A stretch of DNA of 7,613 bases from Flavipsychrobacter stenotrophus (lineage in GTDB: Bacteria; Bacteroidota; Bacteroidia; Chitinophagales; Chitinophagaceae): assembly GCA_947372365.1 (NCBI GenBank), contig CANBTK010000079.1, positions 1 to 7,613 on the forward strand, given 5' to 3'. Numbering within the stretch: position 1 is the stretch's first letter; the number at the start of each line of letters is the position of its first letter. Of the stretch, positions 1-7,100 are shown one piece after another. The notes under the pieces were generated by a model, which was given only the letters and a program-made list of their open reading frames with translations, did not search any database and was not told the origin of the DNA. The position numbers were made by a program, and so were the translations under genes.

Positions 1-69
1 AAAGTAAATAATGGTATTGGCAATAAATTGGTAACACCTGACGCAAAAGCTGGCGCGCCCAAAATATAA
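1..69 (+). CDS. Possible C-terminal end of a plus-strand protein (partial, 22 codons)
   Basis: Frame 1 is open from the window edge to a TAA at 67-69 and would encode a tail ending in TPDAKAGAPKI. The other two plus frames stop within the first few codons. The frame ends just before the repeat array that starts at base 84, where a gene end would be expected, and it would run in the same direction as ruvB. The stretch is far too short to name a family. All three minus-strand frames are also open here, so a minus-strand gene start cannot be excluded. This is a weak call based on position and frame only. Confidence 0.3.
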   Translation, partial: KVNNGIGNKLVTPDAKAGAPKI

Positions 70-83
70 CCATCGGCATGAAA

Positions 84-237
84 ATCCCGGAGGGATGATA
101 TTATTGTAGCCTATTTTGCAATAGTTGGGGCAAAACCCTGATGGCGTGGCATAAAATAACTGTAAAATACTATTTCACCACTTCGTGGTTTTGCACTTTA
201 TCAGGCTATTTTCTATAATAATAGCCACCCTACGGGT
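84..237. repeat. Array of three small hairpin-repeat units (one plus, two minus)
   Basis: Three related units each combine a 4-5 bp stem on a 3-base loop with a following T/A-rich motif that ends in TAG or a relative of it. Unit 1 (plus) has stem ATCCC/GGGAT at 84-96, followed by GATATTATTGTAGC. Unit 2 (minus) has stem ACCAC/GTGGT at 177-189, followed on the minus strand by GAAATAGTATTTTAC. Unit 3 (minus) has stem ACCC/GGGT at 227-237, followed on the minus strand by GGCTATTATTATAG. The head-to-head layout resembles REP/BIME arrays. A flanking inverted pair, TGGGGCAAA at 126-134 and TTTGCCCCA at 255-263, adds a possible long-range stem. No coding frame explains the stretch. Confidence 0.7.
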
Positions 238-268
238 TTATTCGTTTTAATACGTTTGCCCCATACCA

Positions 269-395
269 GCAATATCATTGACTTAGCGCATCTTGTGTTT
301 TAGTTGCGCCTTTGAAATCTTGAATAACCTGTAAATTGCGGCTTTGCGCCTTCGCGTGAAACTTTTATATCCTTAAGTAGTCAATGACATTGCCC
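269..395. repeat. Imperfect inverted repeat carrying the GGGCAATGTCATT motif
   Basis: The left arm GCAATATCATTGAC (269-282) pairs with GTCAATGACATTGC (380-393) with one mismatch. The right arm reads on the minus strand as GGGCAATGTCATTGACTA, followed by TTAAGGAT. GGGCAATGTCATT and TTAAGGAT both occur again at 7101-7113 and 7117-7124, so this is a member of a dispersed repeat family rather than a local hairpin. The interior, read on the minus strand, carries GCGAAGGCGCAAAGCCGC and AAAGGCGCAAC, a GCGCAAAG-type motif. The right arm ends 42 bases before the ruvB start, so the element probably lies within or close to the ruvB promoter or leader. Confidence 0.6.
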
Positions 396-437
396 GCACC
401 GGGGCATACCTACCGATAAATTCCCTAATTTTATCCC

Positions 438-1460
438 ATGCCTAACTCACATGTGCGCCCAAAGGAAGAACTGAGCAACCGGGAACGTGAATTTGAGAAC
501 ACCATACGGCCACAAAATATTGATGATTTCAGCGGCCAGCCCAAGCTGGTTGAGAACCTGCGCATATTCATAAAGGCAGCCAATATGCGTGGCGAGGCGC
601 TGGACCACGTATTGTTCCATGGCCCCCCGGGCCTGGGCAAAACCACCCTTTCGCGCATTGTAGCCAACGAACTGGGCGTGGCCATAAAAGAAACCAGCGG
701 CCCGGTTATAGAAAAGCCTGCCGACCTTGCGGGCCTGCTCACCAGCCTTGAGGCCCGCGATGTGCTGTTTATTGACGAGATACACCGCCTGAGCACTGTT
801 GTGGAAGAATACCTCTATGCGGCCATGGAGGACTTTAAGATTGATATAATGATAGACAGCGGCCCGGCAGCCCGCTCCATACAACTATCGCTCAACCCGT
901 TTACGCTGGTTGGGGCTACCACCCGCAGCGGCCTGCTTACTGCACCCTTACTGTCGCGTTTCGGTATCAAATCGCGGCTGGAATACTATACTGCCGAGGT
1001 TTTGCAGCGCATCGTTATCCGCGCCGCAGGCGTGCTTGATGTACGCATCACATCTGATGCTGCGCTTGAAGTGGCCCGCCGCAGCCGTGGCACCCCACGT
1101 ATAGCCAATGGCCTGCTGCGCCGCATGCGCGACTTCGCACAGGTACTCGGCAACGGCGTTATAGACCGCGCCATTGTAGAACATGGCCTGCGCGCCCTTA
1201 ACGTAGATGAAAGCGGGCTGGATGATATGGACAACAAAATCCTTACCACGCTTATAGACAAATTTAAAGGCGGCCCTGCCGGAATCAACAACATAGCCAC
1301 CGCCGTAAGCGAAGAGGCAGGCACCATAGAAGAAGTGTACGAACCCTTCCTGATACAGGAAGGCTACATTATGCGCACCCCCCGTGGCCGCGAAGCCACC
1401 GAGAAAGCCTACAAGCACCTTGGCCGCCGTAAAGAAGCGGATAACGGGACGCTGTTTTAA
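438..1460 (+). CDS. ruvB: Holliday junction branch migration DNA helicase RuvB
   Basis: RuvB is the AAA+ motor of the RuvABC complex. It forms hexameric rings on either side of a RuvA-bound Holliday junction and drives branch migration in recombination and repair in the cytoplasm. The protein is 340 residues, a normal length. Visible features are Walker [10 protein letters not shown] (62-70), Walker B LFIDEIHR (110-117), sensor 1 VGATTRSG (158-165), the arginine finger in PLLSRFG (R174, same number as in E. coli), sensor 2 in [13 protein letters not shown] (217-229), and a C-terminal winged helix (about 260-330) with [20 protein letters not shown]. The ATG at 438 gives the usual N-terminal extension before the [12 protein letters not shown] segment. 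No ruvA or ruvC is adjacent, so the gene appears to be a separate unit. It is GC-rich at third positions, like murA. No Shine-Dalgarno sequence is visible, which is normal for the phylum. Confidence 0.98.
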   Translation: MPNSHVRPKEELSNREREFENTIRPQNIDDFSGQPKLVENLRIFIKAANMRGEALDHVLFHGPPGLGKTTLSRIVANELGVAIKETSGPVIEKPADLAGLLTSLEARDVLFIDEIHRLSTVVEEYLYAAMEDFKIDIMIDSGPAARSIQLSLNPFTLVGATTRSGLLTAPLLSRFGIKSRLEYYTAEVLQRIVIRAAGVLDVRITSDAALEVARRSRGTPRIANGLLRRMRDFAQVLGNGVIDRAIVEHGLRALNVDESGLDDMDNKILTTLIDKFKGGPAGINNIATAVSEEAGTIEEVYEPFLIQEGYIMRTPRGREATEKAYKHLGRRKEADNGTLF

Positions 1461-1623
1461 CTCTGCGCCGATTGGTATGCGAAGTTGATGCACAAATTTT
1501 CAATATAAAGGGCATCCCTGTTGACGTTAGTAAATATATACATCTGCTAACCGTGGTTCGTTGCGCCCAAAGCCTTTTACAAAGTAAAGTAATCGCGGCA
1601 CCTAAGCAGCCCTGAAAAGACTT

Positions 1624-1647
1624 GCAATTGGGGCATGCCCCAATTGC
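1624..1647. repeat. Perfect 24-base palindrome between ruvB and the DUF3857 gene
   Basis: The half-site GCAATTGGGGCA is followed directly by its exact reverse complement TGCCCCAATTGC, with no spacer. In RNA it would form a stem of about 10 bp closed by a tight loop. The downstream bases TTGCTATAAAAAT are not a real T-tract, so it is a poor intrinsic terminator in the plus direction. The minus-strand tail AAGTCTTTTCAG is no better. It lies 164 bases after the ruvB stop and 61 bases before the next ATG, so a dimeric operator or a transcript-end stem are both possible. Confidence 0.75.
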
Positions 1648-1708
1648 TTGCTATAAAAATGTGATGCTCCTACCATAGTGAAATCTTTGGAATACATATC
1701 TTTACCCC

Positions 1709-4357
1709 ATGTCTTATAGAATGCCCCTTATGATAACCCTTGCATGCCTGTTTGCAGCAGCTTGCATTGCCAACCCTACCGTACATACAGCACCTACCCC
1801 TTCTTGGGTTGTGAAGGCACCTGCTTCCGGCAAGCAACCTAACCCGCGTGACGTAAAAAATGGGTACTACCTGAAGCTTTTCGAGAGAGAAATAAATGTT
1901 GCTACTAACGAGGACTATGAACACGTTATTAAAGACATTGTATCGGCGGCGGGCGTTCAGGAAGCATCTAACATATCGCTTGATTTCAACCCTTCGTATG
2001 AACAGTTGGCGCTTCACCAGGTTACCATTTGGCGAAATGGGCAGCCAATAGACCGCACAAAAACGTGTAACATAAAGGTATTGGCAAATGAAGAGGACCT
2101 GCAAATGTTCATTTATAACGGCAATTACACCGCCTATGTTATTCTTGATGACATCAGGAAGGGCGACCAGATAGAATATGCCTACACCATTAAAGGTAGC
2201 AACCCCATAATGCCTAAACAGTATTATTCGTTCGCTTTCGAGATCAAGGAACCCATCAGCCAGTTGCACTACTACATGGTAAACCCTGCGTCCAGGGCCT
2301 TTACTTTAAAATACTTCAATAATGCCCCGCAACCCGTCGTTGCCAATAGCGGCAGCAACGTTACCTACGATTGGCAACTACAGGATATACCAGCTGGCAA
2401 GTACAGCGACATATCGCCATCATGGTTCTATTCGCATCCTTACGTACAGTTATCGGAGTATAAAAGCTGGCAGGAAGTTGCAACCTGGGCACATACCATA
2501 AATGTACCCACAGACAAACTATCAGGTGCGTTAAGCACACGTATTGCTGAACTTAAAAAATCGCGTGGCAACGATTCTGCTGCACTTTTCAGGGACATGG
2601 TAGAGATTGTTCAAAACGAGGTGCGTTACATGGGGGTGGAAATTGGGGCATACTCCCACAAAGCGAATAACCCCGATAGGGTATATGGGCAGCGCTACGG
2701 CGATTGTAAGGATAAATCCCTTTTGCTTGTATCAATGCTGCATAATGCAGGCTTCGGTGCAGAAGTAGCCCTGGTCAATACAACACGTAAAAGCAAAATA
2801 GAAGAATCCCTGCCCGGGCCGTATGCTTTTAACCATGCCATAGTACTTGCGCATTTCGCTGGTAAAGATGTTTGGGTTGACCCTACAATGTCTTACCTGG
2901 GCGGAAAAGGGACTGATTTTTATTGCCCACCCTATGGCAAGGCACTTATTCTTGACCCCGCAACCACTGCCTTAAAAAATATCCCTGAAATGCCTGGCGG
3001 CGAGTTGTCCTATAATGAAACCTACACCATTGCCAGCGAGTCATCGCCCGCAACACTTACCATCTATACCAAGTATACCGGGCAAAGGGCGAATAACGCA
3101 AGAATGCAATTTGCAAGTGAAAGTAAAGCTGCGACTGAGAAAAACTACCTGGACTATTATACTAAGGTGTACCCACATATTGAAAGCACAGATACGCTTA
3201 CAATAAATGATGACCTGCAAGCCAATGTATTGGAGACAATTGAGCGGTATTCGATAGCTGACTTTCTGGAGTATGACGCAACCAAACGCAATTATCAAGG
3301 CAGTTTTTACGCCAGCATGTTAAAAGGGATGTTACCGGAAGTGGAAAAGAGCCGAGACTTTCCAATTGCATTAAGCTACCCTAACGACGTGCATTATACA
3401 ATCCGTGTTGAGTCTGCTACTAACTGGGACATACAGCAAGTAAATGACCGTATTGTTCGCGATGGCTATACTTTCGAGTATGGCGTTGCAACTGATAGCC
3501 GGGCACTTACTATTACCTACAACCTCATTTTCCATAAGGACAATATAGCACCCGGGGAGATAGCGCAATATGAAAAAGACCGAAAAAAGATAGTGGATGA
3601 CTACCTCTCGTTTGGCTTTTCCTACGCTACAGGAAAATCTGCCAGCCCCGGTATAGGCTCAGTTAACCTATGGGCACTCCTTGTATTTGTTGTATTGTTG
3701 TGGGCTTCAACATATGTATGCAAACGGATCTACACACAAACTACCACGCGCAGTACTGATTATGGCGAACCAAAACCCATAGCCGGGTGGCTCATACTTC
3801 CAGCATTGGGGCTGGTGTTCGGTTGTGTTAAACTTGCTTATACCATTTTATCCACTGGTTACTTCCTCAATAAGATATGGCATGTGTTCGACTCTCAGAA
3901 TTTAAGCACGGCCTACACAGCTTTGCTGTGGGGCGAGTTCGCGGCCAACTGCCTTATTTTGTTTATGAATGTGTTTTGTATACTGCTGTTTTTCAAAAAA
4001 CGCGATATTTTACCAAAAGCAATAATAATTCTTTATGTAGCCTCCGTTGTAGTAATAATTTCTGACAGTATCCTTGCGGCAGCAATGTCTATAACCACTG
4101 AAATTGACTATGCCAATATAGCGCGTGCCATGATTGCTGCAGCTATATGGATACCCTATTTTTCAACGTCCCAGCGAGTAAAAGAAACATTCGTCATAGC
4201 CTATCCCGACCTCGGTTATTGGCCACCCAGGCAGGAACAGCCGCACTTCACAACGCAAGCAACTGAGAAGAAACCAGAAACTGCGGAAGGTGAAACAACA
4301 GAGGGCAGCAACCCGGACAACCATGATCGTTTTTTGCCACCGGGTACGAAATTGTAA
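1709..4357 (+). CDS. Exported DUF3857 / transglutaminase-like / DUF2569 fusion protein
   Basis: This 882-residue protein has an N-terminal export signal (MSYR, then a hydrophobic stretch to about residue 21; cleavage near CIA-NP is plausible). An extracytoplasmic DUF3857-type beta-rich region follows (about 55-240), then a transglutaminase-like domain (about 250-400). Its Cys-His-Asp triad is intact: C333 in YGDCKDKSLLL, H376 in FNHAIV and D391 in WVDPT. A third soluble region (about 430-640) precedes a membrane segment at about 652-671. A DUF2569-type domain of four further membrane segments spans about 690-835, opening with GWLILPALGL and closing with IWIPYFSTSQRVKETF. A polar tail ends the protein. 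Family knowledge covers the fold only; the substrate (peptide bond, crosslink or wall component) is unknown. FAAAC near residue 19 is a poor lipobox, so signal peptidase I processing is more likely. The next Met, at codon 5 (1721), is an alternative start. The gene is AT-richer than ruvB and murA and converges on murA. Confidence 0.92.
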   Translation: MSYRMPLMITLACLFAAACIANPTVHTAPTPSWVVKAPASGKQPNPRDVKNGYYLKLFEREINVATNEDYEHVIKDIVSAAGVQEASNISLDFNPSYEQLALHQVTIWRNGQPIDRTKTCNIKVLANEEDLQMFIYNGNYTAYVILDDIRKGDQIEYAYTIKGSNPIMPKQYYSFAFEIKEPISQLHYYMVNPASRAFTLKYFNNAPQPVVANSGSNVTYDWQLQDIPAGKYSDISPSWFYSHPYVQLSEYKSWQEVATWAHTINVPTDKLSGALSTRIAELKKSRGNDSAALFRDMVEIVQNEVRYMGVEIGAYSHKANNPDRVYGQRYGDCKDKSLLLVSMLHNAGFGAEVALVNTTRKSKIEESLPGPYAFNHAIVLAHFAGKDVWVDPTMSYLGGKGTDFYCPPYGKALILDPATTALKNIPEMPGGELSYNETYTIASESSPATLTIYTKYTGQRANNARMQFASESKAATEKNYLDYYTKVYPHIESTDTLTINDDLQANVLETIERYSIADFLEYDATKRNYQGSFYASMLKGMLPEVEKSRDFPIALSYPNDVHYTIRVESATNWDIQQVNDRIVRDGYTFEYGVATDSRALTITYNLIFHKDNIAPGEIAQYEKDRKKIVDDYLSFGFSYATGKSASPGIGSVNLWALLVFVVLLWASTYVCKRIYTQTTTRSTDYGEPKPIAGWLILPALGLVFGCVKLAYTILSTGYFLNKIWHVFDSQNLSTAYTALLWGEFAANCLILFMNVFCILLFFKKRDILPKAIIILYVASVVVIISDSILAAAMSITTEIDYANIARAMIAAAIWIPYFSTSQRVKETFVIAYPDLGYWPPRQEQPHFTTQATEKKPETAEGETTEGSNPDNHDRFLPPGTKL

Positions 4358-4442
4358 CCATGGCAAAAGGATATTGAAGCTATGAACCTAGGTGTAGTTT
4401 TCCAGGATTAGTATTGCTTAACCCAAAGCCGATAAGTGGCAA

Positions 4443-4471
4443 AACGAAGTAGGATACAAAGGCACTTCGTT
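4443..4471. terminator. Candidate weak terminator hairpin between convergent genes
   Basis: AACGAAGT (4443-4450) is the exact reverse complement of ACTTCGTT (4464-4471), giving an 8-bp stem on a 13-base loop. It lies about midway in the 209-base gap between the stops of the DUF3857 gene (plus) and murA (minus). Read from the minus strand, the stem ends in TTTT and then GCC, a short U-run; from the plus strand there is no U-run. The placement suits transcript ends for the convergent pair, but the signal is weak. The rest of the gap (4358-4566) shows nothing else that I can support. Confidence 0.3.
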
Positions 4472-4566
4472 GAAGTTCAATTGCGAAAACAATAAGCACG
4501 ATAAGGCAAACATAAAAAAGCTAAACGTGCAGGCAATTCATATGAAAACGCCTTCTTGTTTTGGGT

Positions 4567-5871
4567 TTACACCCTCTTTATATCCGCGCCCAGCGCATTG
4601 AGCCTTTCGTCTATGCGCTCGTAGCCGCGGTCTATCTGATGAATGTTCTGGATGGTACTTTTGCCGGTGGCAGATAGGGCAGCTATGAGCAAGGCTACGC
4701 CTGCACGGATATCGGGGGATACCATGTTGATGCCCCGAAGCGGCTGTTGTTTGTCCAGGCCTATTACTACGGCACGGTGTGGGTCGCACAGCACTATCTG
4801 GGCGCCCATTTCTATCAGTTTATCTACGAAGAAAAGGCGGCTTTCAAACATTTTCTGGTGCACCAGCACTGTGCCCTTGGCTTGCGTGGCTACTACCAGC
4901 ATAATGCTTATCAGGTCGGGCGTAAAGCCTGGCCACGGATGGTCATAAACTGTAAGTATGGAACCATCTATGAATTTATGTATGCGGTAGTGCTCCTGTG
5001 CGGGCACTAAAATATCGTTACCGTTTACGGTAAGTTCTATGCCCAGCCTGCGGAACACATCGGGTATAATGCCCAGGTGGGCTATGTCCACGTTTTTAAT
5101 CAGCAGTTCGCTTTCGGTCATTGCAGCAAGCCCAATAAAAGAGCCTACTTCTATCATATCTGCCAGCAGGCGGTGCTCGCAGCCGTGTAGCTTCTTAACG
5201 CCTTCTATTGTAAGCAGGTTGGAGCTGATGCCGGTTATCTTAGCGCCCATGCTGTTCAGCATCTTGCAAAGCTGTTGCACATATGGCTCGCAGGCGGCAT
5301 TGTAAATAGTAGTTACCCCTTCGGCGCAAACAGCAGCCATCAGCAGGTTGGCAGTGCCGGTAACCGATGGCTCTTCCATCAATATATTGGCGCCGTGCAG
5401 GTTGCTGCCATCCAGCGAAAACATCTGGTTTTCGGCATCGTAATCAAATGCCACGCCCATTCTTTCGAAGCCCAGTATGTGGGTATCCAGCCTGCGGCGG
5501 CCTATTTTGTCGCCACCCGGCTGTGGTATATACGCCTTCTGGAAGCGCGCCAGCAGCGGGCCCGCCAGCATTACCGTGCCGCGCAGCTTGCCCGATTTTT
5601 TCTTGAACTGTGGGGTGGTAAAGTAGTCGGGGCCTATAGCGTCCGCCTTTAGCGTTACTGTATTGGCGGCCGGGCGCGATACTTTTACGCCCATATCCTC
5701 CATTAACTCTATGAGGGTGTTTACATCTATAATGTCGGGTACATTGGTGAGTGTTACCTGCTCGTCGGTAAGCAATGCCGCACATAAAACCTGCAGCGCC
5801 TCGTTCTTTGCCCCTTGTGGGGTTATAGAGCCGCTCAGCTTATGGCCGCCCCTTATTTCAAAAGCATTCAT
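4567..5871 (-). CDS. murA: UDP-N-acetylglucosamine 1-carboxyvinyltransferase MurA
   Basis: MurA transfers enolpyruvate from phosphoenolpyruvate to UDP-GlcNAc, the first committed step of peptidoglycan synthesis, in the cytoplasm. The 434-residue protein has the two-domain EPSP-synthase-like fold: K22-N23 in QGAKNEAL, R97 in GKLRGTVM, the flexible loop PGGDKIGRR (118-126), the general base D319 in WPGFTPDL, R345 in FESRLFF and R415 in IDRGYERI. The loop residue that is Cys115 in E. coli is Asp here (D121, codon 5509-5511), a natural replacement also known in Mycobacterium and Chlamydia, which removes the residue that fosfomycin alkylates. The ATG at 5871 gives the standard MNAFEIRGGHKLSG start. 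The gene is separated from the upstream DUF4290 gene by a terminator and about 200 bases, so it probably has its own promoter; I could not pick one out with confidence. Confidence 0.98.
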   Translation of the reverse strand: MNAFEIRGGHKLSGSITPQGAKNEALQVLCAALLTDEQVTLTNVPDIIDVNTLIELMEDMGVKVSRPAANTVTLKADAIGPDYFTTPQFKKKSGKLRGTVMLAGPLLARFQKAYIPQPGGDKIGRRRLDTHILGFERMGVAFDYDAENQMFSLDGSNLHGANILMEEPSVTGTANLLMAAVCAEGVTTIYNAACEPYVQQLCKMLNSMGAKITGISSNLLTIEGVKKLHGCEHRLLADMIEVGSFIGLAAMTESELLIKNVDIAHLGIIPDVFRRLGIELTVNGNDILVPAQEHYRIHKFIDGSILTVYDHPWPGFTPDLISIMLVVATQAKGTVLVHQKMFESRLFFVDKLIEMGAQIVLCDPHRAVVIGLDKQQPLRGINMVSPDIRAGVALLIAALSATGKSTIQNIHQIDRGYERIDERLNALGADIKRV

Positions 5872-5968
5872 AATGCTGGAATATTAGGTAAAACAGAAAA
5901 ATAAGTACCTCGTATAGCCCACCGCCTGCCGGCTTATTGCTTATACAATTAAAACACTAAAATAGGCT

Positions 5969-6001
5969 AAAAAAGCAAAGCCGCAATAATGTTATTGCGG
6001 C
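5969..6001 (-). terminator. Intrinsic terminator after the DUF4290 gene
   Basis: GCCGCAATAA (5980-5989) and TTATTGCGGC (5992-6001) are exact reverse complements and form a GC-based stem of 8-10 bp with a very short loop. Read on the minus strand, the stem is followed by TTTGCTTTTTT (5979 down to 5969), a clear U-tract. The stem begins 75 bases after the DUF4290 stop, so it should end that transcript before murA. A small extra hairpin, CTGCC-AAAC-GGCAG (6007-6020), lies just ahead of it. Confidence 0.85.
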
Positions 6002-6075
6002 CATGCCTGCCAAACGGCAGAATTAATATTTGTATCACTAAAACCGAACCTAATCAGTATCCAATTCCTGAATCC

Positions 6076-6861
6076 CTATTGAGGTTGCTGCGGTTTGTTG
6101 TTATTGTTCTTGTACTTATTCTTGTTCTTATTGAATTTGTTGCCTCCATAGTTAGGGCTATTGCCGCCACCGCCGGCTATTGCGTCCCTGTCCCTGAAGT
6201 TGTTAGTGTTGGCGCGCTGGCCCTGGCCTGCCTGCTGGCTATTACCGCCGGCACCTTTAAAATTGCGGTTGTTGCCCTGGTTGCTGTTGCGCTGCTTAAA
6301 GTTGTTAGGCCTTGGGGTGTCGTATTGTACCCTGTAGCCACCTGTTTCGTAGGTAAGCAGGCCGCCACTAATTTCCTTAAGCTCGTTCTTTATCATGTCG
6401 TCATGCACTGGTTCTTTATGCCAGTTGCCATAGGCGAGCTTCATGTAGTAGCCAACGGTTTGTGTAAGGCCTTGTTTCTTTTCGGGGTCGGTTTCCACCA
6501 TAGCCCTGTTAAGAAGCGCGGTAATGTTGTGGCCCAGGTGCCTGTGTTCCAGCCTTTTTTGCGGGTAAGGCAAAACTTCCGGCTTTTTAAATACCGCTTC
6601 AGCGGTTGGCGGTGGGTATGGCGAATCAACCTCCAGGTTAAAACCCGTCATCTGGTACAGGTGGTCCCACAATTTATGCTTGTAGTCTTCAATAGTTTTC
6701 AAATGGGGGTTCAGTGTACCCATCAGTTCTATGATAACCTCTGCGTTTTTAAGCCTTTTTTCCTTGTCCTCAACTGTTGTAAGGTATTCAATCATCTTCT
6801 GCACATTACGGCCATACTCTGGCATGAGCAGTTGGGAGCGGGTGGTATTGTATTCCATCAT
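6076..6861 (-). CDS. DUF4290 family protein with Asn/Gly/Lys-rich tail
   Basis: This is a conserved Bacteroidetes protein of unknown function. The family core occupies about residues 1-180 of 261 and is recognised by the opening MEYNTTRSQLLMPEYGRN, the segment IIELMGTLNPHLKTIEDYKH, HKLWDHLYQM and the LEHRHLGHNITALL stretch. The last 80 or so residues (DNA 6076-6312) are low-complexity, about one quarter Asn, with many Gly, Lys, Arg and Gln and almost no acidic residues. They are probably disordered and could bind nucleic acid, which is inference only. The start is taken as the ATG at 6861. The adjacent ATG at 6858 gives the more usual MEYNT start, and the TTG at 6864 is unlikely. There is no signal peptide or membrane segment, so it is likely cytoplasmic. 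From memory, this family often neighbours murA, as here, but the terminator between them argues against a shared transcript. Confidence 0.93.
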   Translation of the reverse strand: MMEYNTTRSQLLMPEYGRNVQKMIEYLTTVEDKEKRLKNAEVIIELMGTLNPHLKTIEDYKHKLWDHLYQMTGFNLEVDSPYPPPTAEAVFKKPEVLPYPQKRLEHRHLGHNITALLNRAMVETDPEKKQGLTQTVGYYMKLAYGNWHKEPVHDDMIKNELKEISGGLLTYETGGYRVQYDTPRPNNFKQRNSNQGNNRNFKGAGGNSQQAGQGQRANTNNFRDRDAIAGGGGNSPNYGGNKFNKNKNKYKNNNNKPQQPQ

Positions 6862-6969
6862 CAAAATATAGTAGTATGTTATTTACAGGAAGTGCGCATT
6901 TGCAATTGCCTGGTGCAAAAAAACCACAAAGTATACGGCTGTATGTATGTGTGGCGGGATATGCCTGTA

Positions 6970-7000
6970 CAAATATAAGGGAATTTCGATAATTCGGCAA
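6970..7000 (-). promoter_or_regulatory. Candidate Bacteroidetes-type promoter for the DUF4290 gene
   Basis: Read on the minus strand, TATATTTG (6977 down to 6970) matches the TAnnTTTG -7 consensus of the Bacteroidetes primary sigma factor exactly. A TTG (7000 down to 6998) stands 20 bases upstream, suitable for the -33 element. Transcription would start near 6963, giving a leader of about 100 bases. The -33 TTG falls inside the AATTCGGCAATT repeat cluster. No start-site data exist here, and a single consensus match can occur by chance. Confidence 0.45.
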
Positions 7001-7035
7001 TTCGGCAATTTGGCAACTAGCGAATTCGGCAATTG
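6989..7035 (+). repeat. AATTCGGCAATT cluster, left arm of an inverted pair
   Basis: The segment is built from short overlapping copies: AATTCGGCAATT at 6991-7002, a second GGCAATT ending at 7010, a variant TTTGGCAACT, and AATTCGGCAATT again at 7023-7034. Its reverse complement recurs at 7471-7509, with an 8-base gap and three mismatches. Together the arms bracket the 435 bases from 7036 to 7470, which contain the palindromic element and a terminator but no gene. Confidence 0.75.
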
Positions 7036-7053
7036 TAGGAATAGAAAGCGGGC

Positions 7054-7070
7054 AATGCCAAATAGGCATT
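7054..7070. repeat. Small hairpin with a degenerate GGGCAATG motif
   Basis: AATGCC (7054-7059) pairs with GGCATT (7065-7070) around the loop AAATA. The bases GGGCAATGCCAAATAG (7050-7065) match 13 of 16 positions of the GGGCAATGTCATTTAG end motif found at 7101. This may therefore be a decayed partial copy of that repeat, 51 bases upstream of the intact one. Confidence 0.4.
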
Positions 7071-7100
7071 TAAACTGCACCGTAACCACCCCGGCCTGAA

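Noticed and set aside
251..258. TACGTTTG as a -7 box for ruvB
   Set aside because: It matches TAnnTTTG but has no TTG about 20 bases upstream, and it lies within the repeat region 180 bases from the start codon.
84..395. Insertion sequence upstream of ruvB
   Set aside because: No transposase frame or remnant, only short hairpins and motif copies.
447..1493. Several minus-strand open frames opposite ruvB
   Set aside because: They are shadows of a GC-rich gene with strong RuvB motifs in the plus frame and show no recognisable domain.
1693..1708. TATCTTTA just before the DUF3857 gene as a -7 promoter box
   Set aside because: It is only 4 bases from the ATG, has no TTG at the right distance, and matches the consensus imperfectly.
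4643..5887. Plus-strand open frames of 74-125 codons opposite murA
   Set aside because: They overlap unambiguous MurA coding sequence and show no family features.
6862..6864. TTG start for the DUF4290 gene, adding one residue
   Set aside because: Two ATG codons follow immediately (6861 and 6858), and the family typically begins at or next to MEYNT.
5989..6978. Plus-strand open frame of 329 codons opposite the DUF4290 gene
   Set aside because: It is antisense to a well-supported gene, its Val/Leu/Phe-rich content mirrors the Asn/Lys/Gln codons of the tail, and it runs through the terminator hairpin at 5980-6001.
6865..7089. Minus-strand open frames of 68-87 codons upstream of the DUF4290 gene
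   Set aside because: They lie across the repeat cluster and promoter region, translate the repeat into low-complexity text, and show no domain.
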